From assembly GCA_964020085.1 (NCBI GenBank), contig OZ026608.1:21175812-21239811 (forward strand): 64,000 bases of DNA, read 5' to 3'. The stretch comes from Micromussa lordhowensis (lineage: Eukaryota > Cnidaria > Anthozoa > Scleractinia > Lobophylliidae). Shown piece after piece: positions 49,285 through 60,653 of this stretch. The notes under the pieces are model-generated. The model searched no databases, was not told the origin of the DNA, and was given only the letters and a program-made list of their open reading frames with translations. The position numbers and the translations under genes are program-made. The first letter of the stretch is position 1. Every line of letters starts with the position of its first letter.

Positions 49285-51146
49285 TCCTAACTAGGATTTC
49301 CTTCAAGTGCCAACCTAGCAGAACATTTTGCTGCAAACCGCGCCTCTTAAAGTGCCCGCGAAGCCGAGCTATGTCAAATTTGCCAAGGGGACCCCGAGCG
49401 CGCGTTTTCTGAAATTCTGCAAAGTTGGGACCAGGGGAAACTACTGCAAAAAGAAGGCCAGAAAAAACACCCTGGCGCTAATGCCATCATGTCCTAACTA
49501 AGATTTCCTTGAAGTGCCAACCTAGGAGAACATTTTGCTGCAAACCGCGCCTCTTAAAGTGCCCGTGAAGCCGAGCTATGTCAAATTTGCCAAGGGGACC
49601 CCCAGCGCGCGTTTTCTGAAATTCTGCAAAGTTGGGACCAGGGGAAACTACTGCAAAAAGAAGGCCAGAAAAAACACCCTGGCGCCAATGCCATCATGTT
49701 CTAACTAGGATTTCCTTGAAGTGCCATCCTAGCAGAACATTTTGCTGCAAACCGCGCCTCTTAAAGTGCCGTGAAGCCGACCTATGTCAAATTTGCCAAG
49801 GGGACCCCCAGCGCGCGTTTTCTGAAATTCTGCAAAGTTGGGACCAGGGGAAACTACTGCAAAAAGAAGGCCAGAAAAAACGACCTGGCGCCAATGCCAT
49901 CATGTCCTAACTAGGATTTCCTTAAAGTGCCAGTCTAGCAGAACATTTTGCTGCAAACCGCGCCTCTTAAAGTGCCCGTGAAGCCGAGCTATGTCAAATT
50001 TGCCAAGGGGACCCCCAGCGCGCGTTTTCTGAAATTCTGCAAAGTTGGGACCAGGGGAAACTACTGCAAAAAGAAGGCCAGAAAAAACACCCTGGCGCCA
50101 ATGCCATCATGTTCTAACTAGCATTTCCTTGAAGTGCCATCCTAGCAGAACATTTTGCTGCAAACCGCGCCTCTTAAAGTGCCCGTGAAGCCGAGCTATG
50201 TCAAATTTGCCAAGGGGACCCCCAGCGCGCGTTTTCTGAAATTCTGCAAAGTTGGGACCAGGGGAAACTACTGCAAAAAGAAGGCCAGAAAAAACACCCT
50301 GGCGCCAATGCCATCATGTCCTAACTAATATTTCCTTGAAGTGCCAACCTAGCAGAACATTTTGCTGCAAACCGCGCCTCTTAAAGTGCCCGTGAAGCCG
50401 AGCTATGTCAAATTTGCCAAGGGGACCCCCAGCGCGCGTTTTCTGAAATTCTGCAAAGTTGGGACCAGGGGAAACTACTGCAAAAAGAAGGCCAGAAAAA
50501 ACAGCCTGGCGCCAATGCCATCATGTCCTAACTAAGATTTCCTTGAAGTGCCAACCTAGCAGAACATTTTGCTGCAAACCGCGCCTCTTAAAGTGCCCGT
50601 GAAGCCGAGGTATGTCAAATTTGCCAAGGGGACCCCCAGCGCGCGTTTTCTGAAATTCTGCAAAGTTGGGACCAGGGAAAACTACTGCAAAAAGAAGGCC
50701 AGAAAAAACACCCTGGCGCCCATGCCATCATGTGTTAACTAAGATTTCCTTGAAGTGCCAACCTAGCACAACATTTTGCTGCAAACCGCGCCTCTTAAAG
50801 TGCCCGTGAAGCCGAGCTATGTCAAATTTGCCAAGGGGACCCCCAGCGCGCGTTTTCTGAAATTCTGCAAAGTTGGGAGCAGGGGAAACTACTGCAAAAA
50901 GAAGGCCAGAAAAAACACCCTGGCGCCAATGCCATCATGTCCTAACTAGGATTTCCTTCAAGTGCCAACCTAGCAGAACATTTTGCTGGAAACCGCGCCT
51001 CTTAAAGTGCCCGTGAAGCCGAGCTATGTCAAATTTGCCAAGGGGACCCCCAGCGCGCGTTTTCTGAAATTCTGCAAAGTTGGGACCAGGGAAAACTACT
51101 GCAAAAAGAAGGCCAGAAAAAACACCCTGGCGCCAATGCCATCATG
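49285..51146 (+). repeat. Mixed units with a partial third copy of the 6-monomer block
   Basis: Two ordinary units and one F-type unit (49699, 'gtgccgtgaagccgacc') are followed from 49905 by D, a 'ttctaactagcattt' unit, a 'taatattt' unit (50319), a 'gccgaggtatg' unit (50526) and an 'agcacaac' unit (50733). This is the 6-unit order without its first member. The unit at 50940 has 'gctggaaaccg' like C' but lacks 'aaattttgc', so it may be a recombinant. Confidence 0.82.
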
Positions 51147-53210
51147 TCTTAACTAGGATTTCCTTGAAGTGCCAACCTAGCAGAACATTTTGCTGCAAAC
51201 CGCGCCTCTTAAAGTGCCCGTGAAGCCGAGCTATGTCAAATTTGCCAAGGGGACCCCCAGCGCGCGTTTTCTGAAATTCTGCAAAGTTGGGACCAGGGGA
51301 AACTACTGCAAAAAGAAGGCAAGAAAAAACACCCTGGCGCCAATGCCATCATGTCCTAACTAGAATTTCCTTCAACTGCTATCCAAGCACAACATTTTGC
51401 TGCAAACCGCGCCTCTTAAAATGCCCGTTAAGCCGAGCTATGTGAAATTTGCCAAGGGGACCCCCAGCGCGCGTTTTCTGAAATTCTGCAAAGTTGGGAC
51501 CAGGGGAAACTACTGCAAAAAGAAGGCCAGAAAAAACACCCTGGCGCCAATGCCATCATGTCCTAACTAAGATTTCCTTAAAGTGCCAACCTAGCAGAAC
51601 ATTTTGCTGCAAACCGCGCCTCTTAAAGTGCCCGTGAAGCCGAGCTATGTCAAATTTGCCAAGGGGACCCCCAGCGCGCGTTTTCTGAAATTCTGCAAAG
51701 TTGGGACCAGGGGAAACTACTGCAAAAAGAAGGCCAGAAAAAACACCCTGGCGCCAATGCCATCATGTCGTAACTAGGATTTCCTTGAAGTGCCAACCTA
51801 GCAAAACATTTTGCTGCAAACCGCGCCTCTTAAAGTGCCCGTGAAGCCGAGCTATGTCAAATTTGCCAAGGGGACCCCCAGCGCGCGTTTTCTGAAATTC
51901 TGCAAAGTTGGGACCAAGGGAAACTACTGCAAAAAGAAGGCCAGAAAAAACACCCTGGCGCCAATGCCATCATGTCCTAACTAGGATTTCCTTGAGCCAA
52001 CCTAGCAAAACATTTTGCTGCAAACCGCGCCTCTTAAAGTGCCCGTGAAGCCGAGCTATGTCAAATTTGCCAAGGGAACCCCCAGCGCGCGTTTTCTGAA
52101 ATTCTGCAAAGTTGGGACCAGGGGAAACTACTGCAAAAAGAAGGCCAGAAAAAACACCCTGGCGCCACTGCCATCATGTCCTAACTAGGATTTCCTTCAA
52201 GTGCCAACCTAGCAGAACATTTTGCTGCAAGCCGCGCCTCTTAAAGTGCCCGTGAAGCCGAGCTATGTCAAATTTGCCAAGGGGACCCCCAGCGCGCGTT
52301 TTCTGAAATTCTGCAAAGTTGGGACCAAGGGAAACTACTGCAAAAAGAAGGCCAGAAAAAACACCCTGGCGCCAATACCATCATGTCCTAACTAGGATTT
52401 CCTTAAAGTGCCAACCTAGCAGAACATTTTGCTGCAAACCGCGCCTCTTAAAGTGCCCGTGAAGCCGAGCTATGTCAAATTTGCCAAGGGGACCCCCAGC
52501 GCGCGTTTTCTGAAATTCTGCAAAGTTGGGACCAGGGGAAACTACTGCAAAAAGAAGGCCAGAAAAAACACCCTGGCGCCAATGCCATCATGTCGTAACT
52601 AGGATTTCCTTGAAGTGCCAACCTAGCAAAACATTTTGCTGCAAACCGCGCCTCTTAAAGTGCCCGTGAAGCCGAGCTATGTCAAATTTGCCAAGGGGAC
52701 CCCCAGCGCGCGTTTTCTGAAATTCTGCAAAGTTGGGACCAAGGGAAACTACTGCAAAAAGAAGGCCAGAAAAAACACCCTGGCGCCAATGCCATCATGT
52801 CCTAACTTGGATTTCCTTGAGCCAACCTAGGAAAACATTTTGCTGCAAACCGCGCCTCTTAAAGTGCCCGTGAAGCCGAGCTATGTCAAATTTGCCAAGG
52901 GAACCCCCAGCGCGCGTTTTCTGAAATTCTGCAAAGTTGGGACCAGGGGAAACTACTGCAAAAAGAAGGCCAGAAAAAACACCTCGGCGCCACTGCCATC
53001 ATGTCCTAACTAAAATTTCCTTCAAGTGCCAACCTAGCAGAACATTTTGCTGCAAGCCGCGCCTCTTAAAGTGCCCGTGAAGCCGAGCTATGTCAAATTT
53101 GCCAAGGGGACCCCCAGCGCGCGTTTTCTGAAATTCTGCAAAGTTGGGACCAAGGGAAACTACTGCAAAAAGAAGGCCAGAAAAAACACCCTGGCGCCAA
53201 TGCCATCATG
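51147..53210 (+). repeat. 10-monomer block, copy 1 (2064-bp period)
   Basis: The units in order are P ('aaggcaagaaaa'), K ('caactgctatccaagcac' with 'aaaatgcccgttaagcc' and 'gtgaaattt'), then L M N O twice. N units carry a 3-bp loss in 'ccttgagccaacc' where others have 'ccttgaagtgccaacc'. Two N units explain the length of 10 x 207 - 6 = 2064. The block repeats directly at 53211. Confidence 0.93.
51561..53210 (+). repeat. 4-monomer L-M-N-O repeat, copies 1 and 2 (825-bp period)
   Basis: The four-unit block L ('ccttaaag'), M ('gtcgtaactagg' at the L/M junction, 'agcaaaac', 'accaaggg'), N ('ccttgagccaacc', 'aagggaacc') and O ('ccttcaag', 'ctgcaagccgcg', 'accaaggg') occurs at 51561-52385 and again at 52386-53210. 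The period is 4 x 207 - 3, set by the 3-bp loss in N. Confidence 0.9.
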
Positions 53211-55274
53211 TCCTAACTAGGATTTCCTTGAAGTGCCAACCTAGCAGAACATTTTGCTGCAAACCGCGCCTCTTAAAGTGCCCGTGAAGCCGAGCTATGT
53301 CAAATTTGCCAAGGGGACCCCCAGCGCGCGTTTTCTGAAATTCTGCAAAGTTGGGACCAGGGGAAACTACTGCAAAAAGAAGGCAAGAAAAAACACCCTG
53401 GCGCCAATGCCATCATGTCCTAACTAGAATTTCCTTCAACTGCTATCCAAGCACAACATTTTGCTGCAAACCGCGCCTCTTAAAATGCCCGTTAAGCCGA
53501 GCTATGTGAAATTTGCCAAGGGGACCCCCAGCGCGCGTTTTCTGAAATTCTGCAAAGTTGGGACCAGGGGAAACTACTGCAAAAAGAAGGCCAGAAAAAA
53601 CACCCTGGCGCCAATGCCATCATGTCCTAACTAAGATTTCCTTAAAGTGCCAACCTAGCAGAACATTTTGCTGCAAACCGCGCCTCTTAAAGTGCCCGTG
53701 AAGCCGAGCTATGTCAAATTTGCCAAGGGGACCCCCAGCGCGCGTTTTCTGAAATTCTGCAAAGTTGGGACCAGGGGAAACTACTGCAAAAAGAAGGCCA
53801 GAAAAAACACCCTGGCGCCAATGCCATCATGTCGTAACTAGGATTTCCTTGAAGTGCCAACCTAGCAAAACATTTTGCTGCAAACCGCGCCTCTTAAAGT
53901 GCCCGTGAAGCCGAGCTATGTCAAATTTGCCAAGGGGACCCCCAGCGCGCGTTTTCTGAAATTCTGCAAAGTTGGGACCAAGGGAAACTACTGCAAAAAG
54001 AAGGCCAGAAAAAACACCCTGGCGCCAATGCCATCATGTCCTAACTAGGATTTCCTTGAGCCAACCTAGCAAAACATTTTGCTGCAAACCGCGCCTCTTA
54101 AAGTGCCCGTGAAGCCGAGCTATGTCAAATTTGCCAAGGGAACCCCCAGCGCGCGTTTTCTGAAATTCTGCAAAGTTGGGACCAGGGGAAACTACTGCAA
54201 CAAGAAGGCCAGAAAAAACACCCTGGCGCCACTGCCATCATGTCCTAACTAGGATTTCCTTCAAGTGCCAACCTAGCAGAACATTTTGCTGCAAGCCGCG
54301 CCTCTTAAAGTGCCCGTGAAGCCGAGCTATGTCAAATTTGCCAAGGGGACCCCCAGCGCGCGTTTTCTGAAATTCTGCAAAGTTGGGACCAAGGGAAACT
54401 ACTGCAAAAAGAAGGCCAGAAAAAACACCCTGGCGCCAATGCCATCATGTCCTAACTAGGATTTCCTTAAAGTGCCAACCTAGCAGAACATTTTGCTGCA
54501 AACCGCGCCTCTTAAAGTGCCCGTGAAGCCGAGCTATGTCAAATTTGCCAAGGGGACCCCCAGCGCGCGTTTTCTGAAATTCTGCAAAGTTGGGACCAGG
54601 GGAAACTACTGCAAAAAGAAGGCCAGAAAAAACACCCTGGCGCCAATGCCATCATGTCGTAACTAGGATTTCCTTGAAGTGCCAACCTAGCAAAACATTT
54701 TGCTGCAAACCGCGCCTCTTAAAGTGCCCGTGAAGCCGAGCTATGTCAAATTTGCCAAGGGGACCCCCAGCGCGCGTTTTCTGAAATTCTGCAAAGTTGG
54801 GACCAAGGGAAACTACTGCAAAAAGAAGGCCAGAAAAAACACCCTGGCGCCAATGCCATCATGTCCTAACTTGGATTTCCTTGAGCCAACCTAGGAAAAC
54901 ATTTTGCTGCAAACCGCGCCTCTTAAAGTGCCCGTGAAGCCGAGCTATGTCAAATTTGCCAAGGGAACCCCCAGCGCGCGTTTTCTGAAATTCTGCAAAG
55001 TTGGGACCAGGGGAAACTACTGCAAAAAGAAGGCCAGAAAAAACACCTCGGCGCCACTGCCATCATGTCCTAACTAAAATTTCCTTCAAGTGCCAACCTA
55101 GCAGAACATTTTGCTGCAAGCCGCGCCTCTTAAAGTGCCCGTGAAGCCGAGCTATGTCAAATTTGCCAAGGGGACCCCCAGCGCGCGTTTTCTGAAATTC
55201 TGCAAAGTTGGGACCAAGGGAAACTACTGCAAAAAGAAGGCCAGAAAAAACACCCTGGCGCCAATGCCATCATG
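53211..55274 (+). repeat. 10-monomer block, copy 2
   Basis: This is the direct copy of 51147-53210, with the same P K L M N O L M N O order, including both 3-bp losses and the shared 'cacctcggcgccactg' and 'cttggattt...cctagg' variants. Differences noticed are few: 'gtcctaac' here for 'gtcttaac' at 51147, 'gcaacaagaagg' (about 54198), and 'ccaatgcc' here for 'ccaatacc' at 52371. Identity is well above 99% by eye. Confidence 0.92.
53625..55274 (+). repeat. 4-monomer L-M-N-O repeat, copies 3 and 4
   Basis: The same four-unit block at 53625-54449 and 54450-55274, present because the 2064-bp duplication copied an existing pair. In each pair the second N has 'cttggattt', 'cctagg' and 'cacctcggcg', which the first N lacks. 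This fixes the order of events: 825-bp duplication, mutation of one copy, then 2064-bp duplication. Confidence 0.9.
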
Positions 55275-55895
55275 TCCTAACTAGGATTTCCTTGAAGTGC
55301 CAACCTAGCAGAACATTTTGCTGCAAACCGCGCCTCTTAAAGTGCCCGTGAAGCCGAGCTATGTCAAATTTGCCAAGGGGACCCCCAGCGCGCGTTTTCT
55401 GAAATTCTGCAAAGTTGGGACCAGGGGAAACTACTGCAAAAAGAAGGCCAGAAAAAAAGCCCTGGCGCTAATGCCATCATGTCCTAAGTAAGATTTCCTT
55501 AAAGTGCCAACCAAGCAGAACATTTTGCTGCAAACCGCGCCTCTTAAAGTGCCCGTGAAGCCGAGCTATGTCAAATTTGCCAAGGGGACCCCCAGCGCGC
55601 GTTTTCTGAAATTCTGCAAAGTTGGGACCAGGGGAAACTACTACAAAAAGAAGGCCAGAAAAAACACCCTGGCGCCAATGCCATCATGTCCTAACTAGAA
55701 TTTCCTTAAAGTGCCAACCTAGCAGAACATTTTGCTGCAAACCGCGCCTCTTAAAGTGCCCGTCAAGCCGAGCTATGTCAAATTTGCCAAGGGGACCCCC
55801 AGCGCGCGTTTTCTGAAATTCTGCAAAGTTGGGACCAGGGGAAACTACTGCAAAAAGAAGGCCAGAAAAAACACCCTGGCGCCAATGCCATCATG
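55275..55895 (+). repeat. Ordinary monomers between blocks
   Basis: Three consensus-like units with private changes: 'gaaaaaaagccctggcgcta' near 55450, 'gtcctaagtaag' near 55485, 'gccaaccaagcag' near 55506, 'aactactacaaaaag' near 55640 and 'cccgtcaagcc' near 55761. No higher-order relationship was seen. Confidence 0.8.
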
Positions 55896-56929
55896 TCCTA
55901 ACTAAAATTTCCTTCAAGTGCCAACCTAGCAGAACATTTTGCTGCAAACCGCGCCTCTTAAAGTGCCCGTGAAGCCGAGCTATGTCAAATTTGCCAAGGG
56001 GACCCCCAGCGCGCGTTTTCTGAAATTCTGCAAAGTTGGGACCAGGGGAAACTACTGCAAAAAGAAGGCCATAAAAAACACCCTGGCGCCAATGCCATCA
56101 TGTCCTAACTACGATTTCCTTAAAGTGTTAGCCTAGCAGAACATTTTTCTGCAAACCGCGCCTCTTAAAGTGCCCATGAAGCCGAGCTATGTCAAATTTG
56201 CCAAGGGGACCCCCAGCGCGCGTTTTCTGAAATTCTGCAAAGTTGGGACCAGGGGAAACTACTGCAAAAAGAAGGCCAGAAAAAACACCCTGGCGCCAAT
56301 GCCATCATGTCCTAACTAGGATTTCCTTCAAGTGCCAACCTAGCAGAACATTTTGCTGCAAACCGCGCCTCTTAAAGTGCCCGTGAAGCCGAGCTATGTC
56401 AAATTTGCCAAGGAGACCCCCAGCGCGCGTTTTCTGAAATTCTGCAAAGTTGGGACCAGGGGAAACTACTGCAAAAAGAAGGCCAGAAAAAACACCCTGG
56501 CGCCAATGCCATCATGTCTTAACTAGAATATCCTTGAAGTGCCAACCTAGCAGAACATTTTGCTGCAAACCGCGCCTCTTAAAGTGCCCGTGAAGCCGAG
56601 CTATGTCAAATTTGCCAAGGGGACCCCCAGCGCGCGTTTTCTGAAATTCTGCAAAGTTGGGACCAGGGGAAACTACTGCAAAAAGAAGGCCAGAAAAAAC
56701 ACCCTGGCGCCAATGCCATCATGTCCTAACTAAGATTTCCTTAAATGCCAACTTAGCAGAACATTTTGCTGCAAACCGCGCCTCTTAAAGTGCCCGTGAA
56801 GCCGAGCTATGTCAAATTTGCCAAGGGGACCCCCAGCTCGCGTTTTCTGAAATTCTGCAAAGTTGGGAGCAGGGGAAACTACTGCAAAAAGAAGGCCAGA
56901 AAAAACACCCTGGCGCCAATGCCATCATG
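55896..56929 (+). repeat. 5-monomer block, copy 1 (1034-bp period)
   Basis: The units are Q ('ggccataaaaaac'), R ('cctagcag' after 'gttagc' and 'gcccatgaagcc'), S ('ccttcaag' with 'aaggagacc'), T ('agaatatcc') and U ('ccttaaatgccaacttagc', 'cccagctcgcg', 'gggagcagg'). U is one base short, so the block is 5 x 207 - 1 = 1034 bp. The order returns at 56930. Confidence 0.9.
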
Positions 56930-57963
56930 TCCTAACAAGAATTTCCTTGAAGTGCCAACCTAGCAGAACATTTTGCTGCAAACCGCGCCTCTTAAAGTGC
57001 CCGTGAAGCCGAGCTATGTCAAATTTGCCAAGGGGACCCCCAGCGCGCGTTTTCTGAAATTCTGCAAAGTTGGGACCAGGGGAAACTACTGCAAAAAGAA
57101 GGCCATAAAAAACACCCTGGCGCCAATGCCATCATGTCCTAACTAAGATTTCCTTAAAGTGCCAGCCTAGCAGAACATTTTGCTGCAAACCGCGCCTCTT
57201 AAAGTGCCCATGAAGCCGAGCTATGTCAAATTTGCCAAGGGGACCCCCAGCGCGCGTTTTCTGAAATTCTGCAAAGTTGGGACCAGGGGAAACTACTGCA
57301 AAAAGAAGGCCAGAAAAAACACCCTGGCGCCAATGCCATCATGTCCTAACTAGGATTTCCTTCAAGTGCCAACCTAGCAGAACATTTTGCTGCAAACCGC
57401 GCCTCTTAAAGTGCCCGTGAAGCCGAGCTATGTCAAATTTGCCAAGGAGACCTCCAGCGCGCGTTTTCTGAAATTCTGCAAAGTTGGGACCAGGGGAAAC
57501 TACTGCAAAAAGAAGGCCAGAAAAAACACCCTGGCGCCAATGCCATCATGTCTTAACTAGAATATCCTTGAAGTGCCAACCTAGCAGAACATTTTGCTGC
57601 AAACCGCGCCTCTTAAAGTGCCCGTGAAGCCGAGCTATGTCAAATTTGCCAAGGGGACCCCCAGCGCGCGTTTTCTGAAATTCTGCAAAGTTGGGACCAG
57701 GGGAAACTACTGCAAAAAGAAGGCCAGAAAAAACACCCTGGCGCCAATACCATCATGTCCTAACTAAGATTTCCTTAAATGCCAACTTAGCAGAACATTT
57801 TGCTGCAAACCGCGCCTCTTAAAGTGCCCGTGAAGCCGAGCTATGTCAAATTTGCCAAGGGGACCCCCAGCTCGCGTTTTCTGAAATTCTGCAAAGTTGG
57901 GAGCAGGGGAAACTACTGCAAAAAGAAGGCCAGAAAAAACACCCTGGCGCCAATGCCATCATG
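56930..57963 (+). repeat. 5-monomer block, copy 2
   Basis: The same Q R S T U order as at 55896-56929. Changes include 'taacaagaattt' at the opening of Q, 'gccagcctagc' in R, where copy 1 has 'gttagcctagc', 'gagacctcc' in S (about 57447) and 'ccaatacc' near 57745. Confidence 0.88.
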
Positions 57964-58791
57964 TCCTAACTAGGATTTCCTTGAAGTGCTAACCTAGCAA
58001 AACATTTTGCTGCAAACCGCGCCTCTTAAAGTGTCCGTGAAGCCGAGCTATGTCAAATTTGCCAAGGGGACCCCCAGCGCGCGTTTTCTGAAATTCTGCA
58101 AAGTTGGGACCAGGGGAAACTACTGCAAAAAGAAGGCCAGAAAAAACACCCTGACGCCAATGCCATCATCTCCTAACTTAGATTTCCTTGAAGTGCCAAC
58201 CTAGCAGAACATTTTGCTGCAAACCGCGCCTCTTAAAGTGCCCGTGAAGCCGAGCTATGTCAAATTTGCCAAGGGGACCCCCAGCGCGCGTTTTCTGAAA
58301 TTCTGCAAAGTTGGGACCAGGGGAAACTACTGCAAAAAGAAGGCCAGAAAAAACACCCTGGCGCCAATGCCATCATGTTCTAACTAGGATTTCCTTGAAG
58401 TGCCAACCTAGCAAAACATTTTGCTGCAAACCGCGCCTCTTAAAGTGCCCGTGAAGCCGAGCTATGTCAAATTTGCCAAGGGGACCCCCAGCGCGCGTTT
58501 TCTGAAATTCTGCAAAGTTGGGACCAGGGGAAACTACTGCAAAAAGAAGGCAAGAAAAAACACCCTGGCGCCAATGCCATCATGTCCTAACTAACATTTC
58601 CTTGAAGTGCCAACCTAGCAGAACATTTTGCTGCAAACCGCGCCTCTTAAAGTGCCCGTGAAGCCGAGCTATGTCAAATTTGCCAAGGGGACCCCCAGCG
58701 CGCGTTTTCTGAAATTCTGCAAAGTTGGGACCAGGGGAAACTACTGCAAAAAGAAGGCCAGAAAAAACACCCTGGCGCCAATGCTATCATG
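57964..58791 (+). repeat. Ordinary monomers between blocks
   Basis: Four units, the first with 'aagtgctaacctagcaaaac' and 'aaagtgtccgtg', the second opening 'catctcctaacttagattt', the third with 'agcaaaac' and 'aaggcaag', the fourth opening 'taacattt' and ending 'caatgctatcatg'. Units resembling the first recur at 60654. Confidence 0.8.
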
Positions 58792-60653
58792 TCCTAACTA
58801 TAATTTCCTTGAAGTGCCAACCTAGCAGAACATTTTGCTGCAAACCGCGCCTCTTAAAGTGCCCGTGAAGCCGAGCTATGTCAAATTTGCCAAGGGGACC
58901 CCCACCGCGTGTTTTCTGAAATTCTGCAAAGTTGGGACCAGGGGAAACTACTGCAAAAAGAAGGCCAGAAAAAACACCCTGGCGCCAATGCCATCATGTC
59001 CTAACTAGAATTTCCTTGAAGTGCCAACCTAGCAGAACATTTTGCTGCAAACTGCGCCTCTTAAAGTGCCCGTGAAGCCGAGCTATGTCAAATTTGCCAA
59101 GGGGACCCCCAGCGCGCGTTTTCTGAAATTCTGCAAAGTTGGGACCAGGGGAAACTACTGCAAAAAGAAGGCCATAAAAAACACTCTGGCGCCAATGCCA
59201 TCATGTCCTAACTACGATTTCCTTAAAGTGCCAGCCTAGCAGAAGATTTTGCTGCAAACCGCGCCTCTTAAAGTGCCCATGAAGCCGAGCTATGTCAAAT
59301 TTGCCAAGGGGACCCCCAGCGCGCGTTTTCTGAAATTCTGCAAAGTTGGGACCAGGGGAAACTACTGCAAAAAGAAGGCCAGAAAAAACACCCTGGCGCC
59401 AATGCCATCATGTCCTAACTAGGATTTCCTTCAAGTGCCAACCTAGCAGAACATTTTGCTGCAAACCGCGCCTCTTAAAGTGCCCGTGAAGCCGAGCTAT
59501 GTCAAATTTGCCAAGGGGACCCCCAGCGCGCGTTTTCTGAAATTCTGCAAAGTTGGGACCAGGGGAAACTACTGCAAAAAGAAGGCCAGAAAAAACACCC
59601 CGGCGCCAAAGCTATCATGTCCTAACTATAATTTCCTTGAAGTGCCAACCTAGCAGAACATTTTGCTGCAAACCGCGCCTCTTAAAGTGCCCGTGAAGCC
59701 GAGCTATGTCAAATTTGCCAAGGGGACCCCCACCGCGTGTTTTCTGAAATTCTGCAAAGTTGGGACCAGGGGAAACTACTGCAAAAAGAAGGCCAGAAAA
59801 AACACCCTGGCGCCAATGCCATCATGTCCTAACTAGAATTTCCTTGAAGTGCCAACCTAGCAGAACATTTTGCTGCAAACCGCGCCTCTTAAAGTGCCCG
59901 TGAAGCCGAGCTATGTCAAATTTGCCAAGGGGACCCCCAGCGCGCGTTTTCTGAAATTCTGCAAAGTTGGGACCAGGGGAAACTACTGCAAAAAGAAGGC
60001 CATAAAAAACACCCTGGCGCCAATGCCATCATGTCCTAACTAGAATTTCCTTAAAGTGCCAGCCTAGCAGAACATTTTGCTGCAAACCGCGCCTCTTAAA
60101 GTGCCCATGAAGCCGAGCTATGTCAAATTTGCCAAGGGGACCCCCAGCGCGCGTTTTCTGAAATTCTGCAAAGTTGGGACCAGGGGAAACTACTGCAAAA
60201 AGAAGGCCAGAAAAAACACCCTGGCGCCAATGCCATCATGTCCTAACTAGGATTTCCTTCAAGTGCCAACCTAGCAGAACATTTTGCTGCAAACCGCGCC
60301 TCTTAAAGTGCCCGTGAAGCCGAGCTATGTCAAATTTGCCAAGGAGACCCCCAGCGCGCGTTTTCTGAAATTCTGCAAAGTTGGGACCAGGGGAAACTAA
60401 GCAAAAAGAAGGCCAGAAAAAACACCCTGGCGCCAATGCCATCATGTCCTAACTAAGATTTCCTTAAAGTGCCAACTTAGCAGAACATTTTGCTGCAAAC
60501 CGCGCCTCTTAAAGTGCCCGTGAAGCCGAGCTATGTCAAATTTGCCAAGGGGACCCCCAGCTCGCGTTTTCTGAAATTCTGCAAAGTTGGGAGCAGGGGA
60601 AACCACTGCAAAAAGAAGGCCAGAAAAAACACCCTGGCGCCAATGCCATCATG
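58792..60653 (+). repeat. 4-monomer W-Q-R-S block, two copies, plus U (828-bp period)
   Basis: W ('taactataattt', 'cccaccgcgtg'), Q ('ggccataaaaaac'), R ('gccagcctagc', 'gcccatgaagcc') and S ('ccttcaag') occur at 58792-59619 and again at 59620-60446. A U unit ('caacttagc', 'cagctcgcg', 'gggagcagg') follows at 60447. The set shares Q, R, S and U types with the 5-unit block at 55896, so the two arrangements have a common origin followed by loss of T and gain of W. The second S has a one-base loss in 'aaactaagcaaaa'. Confidence 0.88.
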
